NCBI RefSeq assembly: GCF_042651785.1 | Contig: NZ_JBHSEC010000020.1 | Coordinates: 62,001 to 126,000 of the forward strand | Reading direction: 5' to 3' | Origin: Chungangia koreensis | GTDB lineage: Bacteria > Bacillota > Bacilli > Bacillales_A > Planococcaceae | Length of the DNA stretch: 64,000 bases | Shown here: one piece after another, positions 8,201-16,470 of the stretch | Position numbering within the stretch: the first letter of the stretch is position 1 | Layout: every line of letters begins with the position of its first letter | Program-made: the position numbers and the translations under genes | Notes under the pieces: model-generated | Databases searched by the model: none | What the model was told of the DNA's origin: nothing | The model's input: only the letters and a program-made list of their open reading frames with translations

Positions 8201-9064
8201 TTACAATTCTTTCACCATAAAAACTTGTGAGATATTCGTTTCCTTAAACCCAACACTCTTCAGGAAATCGACAGCTCTTCCATCACCTATCTGGAAATTG
8301 TAAGTAGTACGCTTAACGGGCTTTGTGAATTCCATTGCTTCAGCCAACAATGCTTTCAACGCAGACAAGCCTTCATCCGTTTCTTCAGCAACCGCCTGGA
8401 ATAAGGTAATCCCTTCTATTTCTTTACCGTTCGTCTGTCGTTTGCGGAATAATACGGCAGCGATGACGTCATTCCCTCTCTTCGCCACCAAAACTTCTCC
8501 TCCAACTTTTGGGGTGTTGGCTGGATCGATTTGCCAAGGAACAACCGGATTAAAAATGGATGCGCCGATAGCTTGGAAAGCAGGGAAACGTTCGGTTGCA
8601 ATCGCTGCAGGAGAATATTCGATCCTCCCCTCCTGTTCCAGGAATAATAATTGATCTTCGATATCATAACCGACACTTTGATAGAGGCGAATCGCCGGTT
8701 CATTCATTGACAAGGCTTCCAAAGTGGAGATATGAACTCCCTTTTCCCTGAGGACTTGTTCAGCTCCTTCCATAAGCTGCCTTCCGAGTCCTTTGCCGCG
8801 GTGTGAAGGGATGATTCCTGTTCCCCCATTCCATGAAATTTTCTTTCCGTCTACTTCCCTAATTCCTTGAAGAACAAATCCAATCGGCTTTTCATCCTCT
8901 AACATGACAACTGAACACTCCGGTGAAAGACCTTCATTGCCAAACCTCGCGACATATGCATCCAATGGCGGACTCATCGGAATCGAATATCCTTCGAATC
9001 CTTTATTAAAAAGTTCTGATGCTTCTTTAAACGATAAAGTGTCTAATGACTTAAAATGAATCAT
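8201..9064 (-). CDS. GNAT-family N-acetyltransferase
   Basis: A protein of about 287 residues with a GNAT domain in the N-terminal half. The acetyl-CoA loop is seen in GIIPSHRGKGLGRQLM (about 90-105), followed by TLEALSMNEPAIRLYQSVGY. The C-terminal half looks like a second, degenerate GNAT lobe ending in VDFLKSVGFKE. The substrate is unknown. The first ATG at 9070 touches the GGGGG site, so the ATG at 9064 is more likely. Confidence 0.85.
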   Translation of the reverse strand: MIHFKSLDTLSFKEASELFNKGFEGYSIPMSPPLDAYVARFGNEGLSPECSVVMLEDEKPIGFVLQGIREVDGKKISWNGGTGIIPSHRGKGLGRQLMEGAEQVLREKGVHISTLEALSMNEPAIRLYQSVGYDIEDQLLFLEQEGRIEYSPAAIATERFPAFQAIGASIFNPVVPWQIDPANTPKVGGEVLVAKRGNDVIAAVLFRKRQTNGKEIEGITLFQAVAEETDEGLSALKALLAEAMEFTKPVKRTTYNFQIGDGRAVDFLKSVGFKETNISQVFMVKEL

Positions 9065-9164
9065 GTCCATTCCCCCGAATGATTGGTTTCCTTCCCTATC
9101 GGGGAAGGTTTAATATAAGTTCTATTTTAGTTGTCTGTTATCCTTTCATATAGAGGTGGTTTTT

Positions 9165-9668
9165 TTGAAAGTTTTGCTCGAAGTCGAAGGTCAATCTCAA
9201 TACAGTGAACAGATTGACGAAAGGTACCGGAATTCTGCATGCGGTCCAGTTACTGCTTCCATTCTGATGAAACATCACGGACAGGAGCGCTTATCGGCCA
9301 ATGAACTTTATAAGCTGTTACATACAACGAAAATTGGGTTATTCAAACGACATTTCATTAAAAATATGAGGCGGATTTTAGGCAACGAGTGGATTGTTGA
9401 AGAAACCCTTATTGAAGGCGTAAAAAAAGAACTTTGCGCTGGCAGGCCGGTTGCCGCAAAGTTCGATCGCTATTTTTCATTCAGATGGATGTCTACTTTT
9501 GAATTTTCATATCATTGGGTTCCAGTGATTGGCTTTGAGGAAACTGAATATGATCTATGTTTGTATATCCATGACAACGGCGGAAGAAACAGATCCAGCC
9601 GGATTCGGAAAATTTCTTACAGCAAAAATGCTGCCATTCTATCATTTGTCAGGATTTCGCCGAAATAA
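9165..9668 (+). CDS. C39-like cysteine peptidase-fold protein
   Basis: A product of about 167 residues with ACGPVTASILMKHHG near the N-terminus, typical of the Cys motif of C39-like peptidases, and a later YHWVPVIGFE with the candidate His, then HDNGG. No signal peptide is seen, so it is probably cytoplasmic. A GTG at 9156 overlaps the GAGGTGG site; the TTG at 9165 is better spaced. Its 3' end overlaps the convergent RsbR-like gene by 27 bp. Peptidase activity is a family inference. Confidence 0.65.
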   Translation: MKVLLEVEGQSQYSEQIDERYRNSACGPVTASILMKHHGQERLSANELYKLLHTTKIGLFKRHFIKNMRRILGNEWIVEETLIEGVKKELCAGRPVAAKFDRYFSFRWMSTFEFSYHWVPVIGFEETEYDLCLYIHDNGGRNRSSRIRKISYSKNAAILSFVRISPK

Positions 9669-10487
9669 CTCCTTTAAAGCTAACTTTAAAGAAGAGAAAC
9701 TCGATACATCTCCGAATGATACGCATAATTGAACAAAAGTCTGAGCGATTGCCGGTGTAACTCCGCTTACTATCGGGCGGATACCTAAAAGCCTCAGTGC
9801 TTCGAACAACTGAAATAGTTGCTGGGCAACAAACGTGTCGATCGCTTGTAGTCCGGATACATCGATGATCAACGTCCGCACTTTCATGTCATATGCTTCA
9901 CGTAGTACCCGTTCCCTTAACATATTGCCCCGTTCCGTATCAATTGTCCCAATTAATGGAAGAATCGCAATGTCATCGTTGATCGATACGAGGGGGACGG
10001 ACAATTCCGTCACCATTTCCTTAGAACGTGCAATTACTAACTTTTCGTATTCTACATATTGGTTTGAGAAAAAGTAAATATAATCATGGATCACAGAATC
10101 TAAGATCGTTAAGATTTCATATAATTCCGCAACACTAAAGTTCTTTTCAATAACTTCATATTTAATGAAACTGCCTATGGTATTTCGGTAATGAGGCACT
10201 TCCCGCACAAACATGTCGAGGGACCCAAAGTTACTATGCGACATCGCATAACCAGCAGCCGTACCTTCTTCTCTCGCCCGGCTAACCCGCTCTTCCTCAG
10301 AAGAGGTCATACAATCCGCAATGAGAGTAATGAACCTCTTCCTTATTTCAATCAGTTCATCTTCAAAAATGAAAAACTCAGGATATCTCATATTCTGCTC
10401 ATTCGTGATCGCTTCGGTTAACATATCAACTTCAGCAAGGATAGATACACGAATATGCTCCTTAAACTTCTCCAAAAAAGTCACCAT
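9642..10487 (-). CDS. RsbR-type STAS-domain regulator
   Basis: A 281-residue protein with a variable N-terminal sensory half and a C-terminal STAS domain. GTIDTERG and AIDTFVAQQLFQL carry the threonines at positions that RsbT phosphorylates in RsbR-type co-antagonists (family knowledge). Such proteins form stressosomes controlling sigma-B-type responses. No rsbS, rsbT or sigB is nearby, so this is an orphan paralogue. It starts about 10 bp after the exonuclease gene and is probably cotranscribed with it. A second paralogue lies at 50972. Confidence 0.88.
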   Translation of the reverse strand: MVTFLEKFKEHIRVSILAEVDMLTEAITNEQNMRYPEFFIFEDELIEIRKRFITLIADCMTSSEEERVSRAREEGTAAGYAMSHSNFGSLDMFVREVPHYRNTIGSFIKYEVIEKNFSVAELYEILTILDSVIHDYIYFFSNQYVEYEKLVIARSKEMVTELSVPLVSINDDIAILPLIGTIDTERGNMLRERVLREAYDMKVRTLIIDVSGLQAIDTFVAQQLFQLFEALRLLGIRPIVSGVTPAIAQTFVQLCVSFGDVSSFSSLKLALKELFRRNPDK

Positions 10488-10497
10488 CCTAAGCGAA

Positions 10498-11385
10498 TTA
10501 TGAAATAAGAGTTACCGCTTGCCGTGCAACACTGCCAAGTCCTGATGCTTCTAATTCCTGTAATAACTCTTCATTGAAAACTGGAAGTGAAAGGTCTTTG
10601 ATGTCTACTTCAATTGGACAATCGCAGTGTATGACTGCAAGTTTTTTTGAAAGGTGAAGCATTTCTAAGTTCTCTTCAATTTTCTTTCGCTGTGATGGAG
10701 TCAGTTCGTGTAAAGATTCCAATACTCCATCTACCGATCCATATTTTTGGATGAATTGAAGTGCAGTTTTTGGTCCAATTCCCTTTACACCGGCGTAGCC
10801 ATCGCTGGAATCACCCATGAAGGCTTTCACATCCGCAAAAGCATGAGGAGCAATTTGGTATTCTTCAACAAATCTCTCATGCGAGTATATGTCATATATG
10901 TTAAATCCTTTTTTCGTAAAAGCAATTTGAACATTTGGTTTCAGTAATTGAAGTAAGTCTTTATCTCCGCTAATTATCGTGATTTTCGCATCATTGTATT
11001 TTTTTGTGATCGTACCGATCAAGTCATCCGCTTCCATCCCAGGTTCGCCGAAGTTCTTCCATCCCATCATTTCTGATACATTCCGTGCCATATCGAACTG
11101 AGGCTTCAACTCTTCAGGCGGTTCCGGGCGGTTCGATTTATATCCTTCATACAGATCATTTCTAAATGTATAAGCGCCCATATCCCAGCAAACTGCCAAG
11201 TGGGTCGGTTGAAAAATTGTTTGCGCTGTCATGACATGGCGAGCAAAACCTGATACGCCATTCGTCGGGATTCCATCTGCATTTCTAAAATATTGGCCAC
11301 GGACCGCAGTCGCGAAAAACGAGCGGAATAGGAGTGCCATTCCGTCGACGAGTAAAATATGCGGTTGTTGGGTAGTTTCGTCCAT
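10498..11385 (-). CDS. ypcP: 5'-3' exonuclease, YpcP-like
   Basis: A 295-residue protein resembling the 5'-nuclease domain of DNA polymerase I. It has HILLVDGMALLFRSFF, the metal-binding EADDLIGT, ISGDKDLLQLL and GDSSDGYAGVKGIGPKTA, the last being the H3TH DNA-binding motif. It is expected to act in Okazaki fragment processing or repair alongside PolA. An AGGAGG site precedes the ATG. It is followed closely by the RsbR-like gene. Confidence 0.92.
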   Translation of the reverse strand: MDETTQQPHILLVDGMALLFRSFFATAVRGQYFRNADGIPTNGVSGFARHVMTAQTIFQPTHLAVCWDMGAYTFRNDLYEGYKSNRPEPPEELKPQFDMARNVSEMMGWKNFGEPGMEADDLIGTITKKYNDAKITIISGDKDLLQLLKPNVQIAFTKKGFNIYDIYSHERFVEEYQIAPHAFADVKAFMGDSSDGYAGVKGIGPKTALQFIQKYGSVDGVLESLHELTPSQRKKIEENLEMLHLSKKLAVIHCDCPIEVDIKDLSLPVFNEELLQELEASGLGSVARQAVTLIS

Positions 11386-11504
11386 TCCGGATTCCTCCTA
11401 TCTGTCTATTATCTATGATACCGTATTATAGATATTGGAGATACCACTTTCTTTTGGTAATAGATTTTTCATATACACATTAAATAGTTTCCTCCTACCT
11501 ATAA

Positions 11505-11544
11505 AGAAAAAAGCAGACCCTGTTGATGTAGGCGAGTCTGCTTT
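11505..11544 (-). terminator. Terminator after acetamidase-like gene
   Basis: AAAAGCAGAC and GTCTGCTTTT form a stem. On the minus strand it ends in a U-run. Confidence 0.85.
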
Positions 11545-11552
11545 TACAAGAT

Positions 11553-12452
11553 TTAAAATGCTGTTATTTGGTAAGCATCCAACACAAATTGAGGGATGAG
11601 GAAGCGAGCTGTCATTAAGGGATCTACCACTTGGCTGACTTGAGCCTGACCTACTGCACTCATTAGCATTGTCGCATCTTCCAAGCTCAGGTCTGTATTA
11701 TTTTTCAAGAAATGGACCGCTTGTTTTGTTGCCACTTTAACCGCTTCGTCCAATGTCTCTTTTGACGCAATAAACGATAGTCCTTCTTCGTATTTAACGA
11801 TTGGATGTTCGATGGATTCGCCCTTAACAACTTCAAGTTTAAGGATAGCAGAACCAGCAATTTCAACACCGGTACCACTTATTTCCCCATCCCCCATCGC
11901 AGCGTGAAAATCACCTAATGCGAACAATGCACCGTCCACAAAGACAGGTAAGTATAATTCCGAGCCTTCTTTTATAATCGTTGTATCCATATTGCCGCCA
12001 TGAGAATCAGGTGTGCCACAAGAGATATCCCGGTGTTCAGGTGCAACCCCGATCACACCAATCATCTTTTGTATTGGGAATGTTATTTTTTCATTGAAGA
12101 TGACCTGTTCCTCTCTGATTTGGACGATTCTCTTCGTCATTTGATCGAATTCACCTATTAGGCTTAGGTTAGGGCCAGCGAGCAGTACTCCTTGGTCATT
12201 GATGTTAATCTTCTCGATTGTCACTTTTAGAATATCGCCTTTTTTTGCCTGATTCACATAGATGGGACCCGTAGCAGGATTGACCCGTTCCCAGTCAATT
12301 GCTTCAATCGTGTCGTCCTCTGTCTGGATTTGATTGGATAGAGCGTCGATCGTTTCAACCTCAATAGTCTCTCCACTATCCACAAATTTTGCTGGTTTAT
12401 TATTCTTTGAAAATGCAAATATTGTATTTCCTTCTGCAGCTAATTTTTTCAT
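11553..12452 (-). CDS. Acetamidase/formamidase family protein
   Basis: This 299-residue protein matches the FmdA/AmdA fold of amidases acting on small amides. The conserved IGVIGVAPEHRDISCGTPDSHGG segment is at about 130-155, followed by LFALGDFHAAMGDGEISGTGVE. The substrate may be formamide, acetamide or another small amide. It lies about 45 bp after a lipoprotein gene with no terminator between, so the two may share a transcript. A GAGGGAG site precedes the ATG. Confidence 0.88.
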   Translation of the reverse strand: MKKLAAEGNTIFAFSKNNKPAKFVDSGETIEVETIDALSNQIQTEDDTIEAIDWERVNPATGPIYVNQAKKGDILKVTIEKININDQGVLLAGPNLSLIGEFDQMTKRIVQIREEQVIFNEKITFPIQKMIGVIGVAPEHRDISCGTPDSHGGNMDTTIIKEGSELYLPVFVDGALFALGDFHAAMGDGEISGTGVEIAGSAILKLEVVKGESIEHPIVKYEEGLSFIASKETLDEAVKVATKQAVHFLKNNTDLSLEDATMLMSAVGQAQVSQVVDPLMTARFLIPQFVLDAYQITAF

Positions 12453-12497
12453 CTATACTCCCTCACTTCTCAATTTTGATGGTTTGTACTCTCCGAC

Positions 12498-12911
12498 TTA
12501 TCGTAATTTTAATTTGATATCATCTCGTTGATCTTTATAAATGACTGTAAATTGGAATTCGTCTTCTTCGTAAGTATCGAAATTTACAGTTCCCACTAAA
12601 AATGATATCGTATTCTCTTCTATCTTTGTTTTCATACCGCCAACATTCCCGGTTATTACACCATCTCTGCTTTTAAATTCGATATCCATATCTGATAAAT
12701 CGATGTTCGAAACATCAAGTGTTTTTGGCTCCAACTGTACCCAATTAACCTTTTTTTCCGCATACTCTGCAGGATCGTATTGATACTCTATTTTCCATTC
12801 ATCCCCTTCTCCGGAAAAAATGACCTTTTCCATTGGAACAGTTTGAACAGGCGGTGAACATGCAGCTAATAAAAACAAAAGAACAAACCCTATCCCCTGA
12901 AACCTCTTCAC
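12498..12911 (-). CDS. Small lipoprotein, unknown function
   Basis: With a GTG start at 12911, placed by an AAAGGAG site 7 bases upstream, the product has a signal peptide ending in the lipobox LLAAC. A mature domain of about 115 residues rich in acidic and beta-type sequence follows. The longer in-frame ATG at 12947 would hide the signal peptide and is rejected. The mature part is not recognised. It precedes the acetamidase-like gene. Confidence 0.75.
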   Translation of the reverse strand: MKRFQGIGFVLLFLLAACSPPVQTVPMEKVIFSGEGDEWKIEYQYDPAEYAEKKVNWVQLEPKTLDVSNIDLSDMDIEFKSRDGVITGNVGGMKTKIEENTISFLVGTVNFDTYEEDEFQFTVIYKDQRDDIKLKLR

Positions 12912-12933
12912 TATAAAACTCCTTTCATATTCT

Positions 12934-12973
12934 AAAAAAGAGCGCAAATCTTTGTAGGAAGATCAGCGCTCTT
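12934..12973 (-). terminator. Terminator after nicotinamidase gene
   Basis: AAGAGCGC and GCGCTCTT form the outer stem, with an inner AATCTT/AAGAT pairing. A run of six U follows on the minus strand. Confidence 0.9.
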
Positions 12974-12987
12974 GTTGTTTAAATGGT

Positions 12988-13530
12988 TTACACCACTTCC
13001 GTATGGAAAATAGCTTTCATATGATCAATGGCTGCTGGTCCTTTATCACTGAATGTAGCAGATCCTTTTTTATGGATCACTGTTTTAAAGCCTTCAGCAT
13101 CTGCACCTGCAACCGTCATGAAGTTACAAATATCCGTACAAACACCTGCGACGTGTACTTTATCGATTCCGCGTTTGCGGAGTTCTTCCGCCAATCCTGT
13201 ATTATGGAATGCATTGTAATTTTCTTTCGGCACATATAGAACACGTTGGTCCGACTGGTGTTCTTCAAACCATTCAGCAAGTTCTCCATAGAGTTTTTGC
13301 CCTTCTGTGCCAACCACATTATGTGCTGGCCAAAGCTTGAAGTGCGGATCATTTTCAGCATGAGCATCCATCGCCACTACAACGGTGCCATCATTTTTCA
13401 AAAAGTCATCCGCAATGTTCCGGATATACGGAACAATTTCTTGTGCTGGTTTTCCTGCCGTCAACGTACCAGTGTCAGCTACAAAATCATTACTCATGTC
13501 AACGATAATTAAAGCTTCATTTTTCATCAT
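12988..13530 (-). CDS. pncA: Nicotinamidase (isochorismatase-like cysteine hydrolase)
   Basis: A 180-residue cysteine hydrolase of the isochorismatase superfamily, similar in layout to B. subtilis YueJ/PncA. The likely triad is Asp11 (IIVDMSNDF), the Lys of VPKENYNAF near 102, and the nucleophile Cys in VAGVCTDIC near 135. The metal-site DAHAEND follows the PncA pattern. It would hydrolyse nicotinamide to nicotinate for NAD salvage; a different amide substrate is possible. Only about 43 bp separate it from the end of hutH, with no terminator seen, so read-through is likely. Confidence 0.85.
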   Translation of the reverse strand: MMKNEALIIVDMSNDFVADTGTLTAGKPAQEIVPYIRNIADDFLKNDGTVVVAMDAHAENDPHFKLWPAHNVVGTEGQKLYGELAEWFEEHQSDQRVLYVPKENYNAFHNTGLAEELRKRGIDKVHVAGVCTDICNFMTVAGADAEGFKTVIHKKGSATFSDKGPAAIDHMKAIFHTEVV

Positions 13531-13573
13531 GAAACCTCCAAATATAAATAATAATGTACATATCCACTATACA

Positions 13574-15064
13574 TTAGTTTTTCACAGTTTCGTATAAATA
13601 CTGCTGTACACTCTCGATGTCTTCGCTGAAAATCCGATCTTCTGTAATGGATGGTGCGATTTTTCGAAGTTCCTTCCATTTTTCATGAAGGGACGGTGAC
13701 ATTTTCTCCACTCCGCGATACTCGCATCCTTGAATGGCACAGAATGCTTCAATCGCCAATACCCTCCGTGCGTTTTGGATAATAGCATACGCATGCCTTG
13801 AACCGATCGTCCCCATACTCACATGGTCTTCCTGGTTAGCTGATGAAGGAATAGAATCGACCGATGCGGGATGTGCCAATGTTTTATTCTCTGAGACCAA
13901 GCTGGCCGCGGAATATTGCAAAATCATGGCTCCGGATTGAAGTCCCGGTTCAGGGCTTAAGAATGGCGGAAGTCCCTCATTTAAATGAGGATTGACTAAG
14001 CGTTCGATCCGCCTTTCCGAAACATTCGCAAGTTCAGCCACACCCATTTTTAAGAAATCCATTGCAAAGGCAATGGGCTGTCCATGAAAATTACCACCAG
14101 ACAATACAAGTCCGCCATCATCGAAAATTAGCGGGTTGTCCGTCGCAGCGTTCATTTCTATCTCCAACTTCTCTTTAACATAGTTCAATACTTGCCAACT
14201 CGCTCCGTGGATTTGTGGAATGCATCGGATTGAGTAGGCATCCTGAACACGTATTTCCCCTTGCCGTGTCGTTAACCTACTTCCATCCAACCATTTAAGC
14301 ATCCGTGCAGCGACTTCAATTTGCTCCGGATAGCCGCGTGCAATATGGATTGCCGGATTAAATGCATCCGTAATTCCATGTAATGCTTCCATCGTAAGTG
14401 CCGCAATCCACTCGCTTTGGTAAGCGAGACTTTCCGCTTCGATATAGCTGAGCACACCTTGAGCGGTCATGGCCTGAGTTCCGTTAATGAGTGCAAGACC
14501 CTCTTTTGCTTCCAAAACGATCGGATTGATTCCATGCTCTTTCCAGATTTTAGCTGAAGGAACGTAATTACCGTCTCGCCAAACGGAACCTTCACCTAAA
14601 AGCACTAATGCCAAGTGGCTTAAAGGAGCCAAGTCGCCGGAAGCACCTAAAGACCCTTGCTGTGGAACGACCGGATGGATATTGTGATTAATCATATAAA
14701 CGAATCGGTCCAATACTTCTTGGCGAATACCGGAATGTCCTTTTAATAGTGCGTTTAGACGAAGCACAAGCATGGCTCTGGAAACAAGTTCTGGGAACGG
14801 TTCCCCGACTCCGCAAGCATGTGAACGGATTAGATGAAGTTGAAGGGCTTTCGTGTCTTTCTCTTCAATTGCCACGTCACTGAATTTGCCGAATCCCGTA
14901 TTAATCCCATATACGATACGTCCCTCGCGCACAATCTTATCTACCGCTTCCCTACTGTTGGCAACCTTCTTTAATGCCTCTTTACTAAGCGAGACTTGTT
15001 CATTGTTGAATAAAATGCGCTTTAAATCTTTTATAGCTAACGTATGACCAGTCAGTTCAATCAT
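13574..15064 (-). CDS. hutH: Histidine ammonia-lyase HutH
   Basis: This 496-residue enzyme removes ammonia from histidine to give urocanate. The Ala141-Ser142-Gly143 triplet in GSLGASGDLAPLSH forms the MIO cofactor. YGINTGFG near 52 and RYSIRCIPQIHG-like sequence near 280 are also typical. It has its own promoter and leader hairpin, unlike the usual Bacillus hutP-hutH-hutU-hutI order. Here hutU-hutI lie upstream and hutP, hutG and hutM are not in the window. Confidence 0.96.
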   Translation of the reverse strand: MIELTGHTLAIKDLKRILFNNEQVSLSKEALKKVANSREAVDKIVREGRIVYGINTGFGKFSDVAIEEKDTKALQLHLIRSHACGVGEPFPELVSRAMLVLRLNALLKGHSGIRQEVLDRFVYMINHNIHPVVPQQGSLGASGDLAPLSHLALVLLGEGSVWRDGNYVPSAKIWKEHGINPIVLEAKEGLALINGTQAMTAQGVLSYIEAESLAYQSEWIAALTMEALHGITDAFNPAIHIARGYPEQIEVAARMLKWLDGSRLTTRQGEIRVQDAYSIRCIPQIHGASWQVLNYVKEKLEIEMNAATDNPLIFDDGGLVLSGGNFHGQPIAFAMDFLKMGVAELANVSERRIERLVNPHLNEGLPPFLSPEPGLQSGAMILQYSAASLVSENKTLAHPASVDSIPSSANQEDHVSMGTIGSRHAYAIIQNARRVLAIEAFCAIQGCEYRGVEKMSPSLHEKWKELRKIAPSITEDRIFSEDIESVQQYLYETVKN

Positions 15065-15080
15065 TAGATCCCATCCTATG

Positions 15081-15111
15081 AAAAGACGACTGGCTGTCTG
15101 CCAATCGTCTT
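15081..15111 (-). promoter_or_regulatory. Leader hairpin of hutH (terminator/attenuator candidate)
   Basis: A 12-bp stem with one G-U pair (AAGACGATTGGC/GCCAGTCGTCTT on the minus strand), a 5-base loop and a short U-run. It lies between the hutH promoter and its ribosome binding site, where it could stop transcription unless antagonised. It might instead terminate hutU-hutI read-through. Confidence 0.65.
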
Positions 15112-15127
15112 AGTTTTATTACTTCAA

Positions 15128-15156
15128 ATTATAGAGTTGGAATCAATCGAATACAA
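15128..15156 (-). promoter_or_regulatory. Sigma-A promoter of hutH
   Basis: Minus-strand TTGTAT (15156-15151), 17 bases, then a perfect TATAAT (15133-15128). Transcription would start near 15121. An imperfect palindrome (ACAAT/ATTGT around 15153-15167) overlaps the -35 box and could be an operator. Confidence 0.75.
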
Positions 15157-15213
15157 TGAATAATTGTAAAATATTAACATATTAAAGTGTTAGCAAGCTG
15201 TTATGATGAAGCA

Positions 15214-16470
15214 CTAAATAACTGATACGCCTTTTTTCCAAACTGATTTAACATGGTTCACACCGAATAAGTATTGAAGCTCTTGATAATTGGATACATT
15301 CCACAGTACTATATCTGCCTGTTTGCCCACTTCCAGAGATCCAACCTTTTCCTCCATACCAATTGCACATGCAGCGTTATACGTAGCTGCAGTTAAGGCT
15401 TCAGCCGGTGATATCCTCATAGAAATGCACGCCAGATTCATAACAAGCGGCATAGAGGTAGTTGGTGAAGAACCCGGGTTGCAGTCTGTTGAAATGGCAA
15501 CTGGTACGCCTGCATCAATCATTTTCCGTCCCTTTGCCGCCTCCTCACGAAGGAATAGTGCAGTCGCCGGCAGTAGACAAGCGATGACTCCTGCTTCAGC
15601 CATTTTCTCGATGCCCTCATCTGAAGCTTTCAATAAATGTTCTGCTGAAATCGCTCCGATCTTTGCCGCAAGCTCCGCCCCGCCATACGGCTCGATTTCA
15701 TCCGCATGGATTTTAGGGATTAAACCATATTTCTTGCCGGCTTCCAAGATTCTCTCCGACTGTTCAGGAGTGAATACTCCAACTTCACAAAACACATCAT
15801 TGAAAACGGCCAACTTTTCACTCGCTACAGCTGGAAGCATTTCGTTGATGATTAGGTCAACGTAATCTTCTTCACGTCCCTTGAATTCAACCGGAACTGC
15901 GTGAGCACCCATGAATGTCGGAATGATATCTGTTGGATGTTCCTCGTTTAGCCTTTTCACGACTCTCAGCTGTTTCAATTCATTCTCCACATCTAAACCA
16001 TAGCCGCTCTTAGCCTCTACTGTCGTGACCCCGTGTTTCAGGAAGGAGTCCAGTCTTCGTTTCGCCTGTACGACAAGCTCATCCTCTGGCGTTTGCCTGG
16101 TCATGCGAGTCGTGGAATGAATTCCTCCACCCGCATTCATAATTTCCATGTAAGTGGCGCCTTCCAGCCGCATTTCAAATTCCCGCTCTCGGCTGCCTCC
16201 ATATGGAAGATGCGTATGCGGATCGACAAGTCCAGGTGTTATTAAATGCCCGGTCGCGTCTATAATCTCTGCTTCTTCCACCCGGTCCTTATACTTTTCC
16301 GCCAGTTGTGCCGACGTTCCGACCGCTTCGATGATTCCATCCTCTATCCACAGACTACCGTCCTTAAGTATTGATAGCTCACTCATCTGCTCTTTTATTC
16401 GTGGACCTTTGCTGGACTGGGCTAATGTCGCCAGTTGTGCTGCATGCCTGATCCAGATCGGTTTACTCAT
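15214..16470 (-). CDS. hutI: Imidazolonepropionase HutI
   Basis: A 418-residue amidohydrolase-fold enzyme that opens the imidazolone ring in histidine degradation. Metal-site sequences include DPHTHLPYGG near 85, KIHADEIEPYGGAELA near 250, AEHLL and STDCNPGSS near 330. Its ATG overlaps the hutU stop as ATGA, so the two are coupled. The gap to hutH holds a promoter and a hairpin. Confidence 0.95.
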   Translation of the reverse strand: MSKPIWIRHAAQLATLAQSSKGPRIKEQMSELSILKDGSLWIEDGIIEAVGTSAQLAEKYKDRVEEAEIIDATGHLITPGLVDPHTHLPYGGSREREFEMRLEGATYMEIMNAGGGIHSTTRMTRQTPEDELVVQAKRRLDSFLKHGVTTVEAKSGYGLDVENELKQLRVVKRLNEEHPTDIIPTFMGAHAVPVEFKGREEDYVDLIINEMLPAVASEKLAVFNDVFCEVGVFTPEQSERILEAGKKYGLIPKIHADEIEPYGGAELAAKIGAISAEHLLKASDEGIEKMAEAGVIACLLPATALFLREEAAKGRKMIDAGVPVAISTDCNPGSSPTTSMPLVMNLACISMRISPAEALTAATYNAACAIGMEEKVGSLEVGKQADIVLWNVSNYQELQYLFGVNHVKSVWKKGVSVI

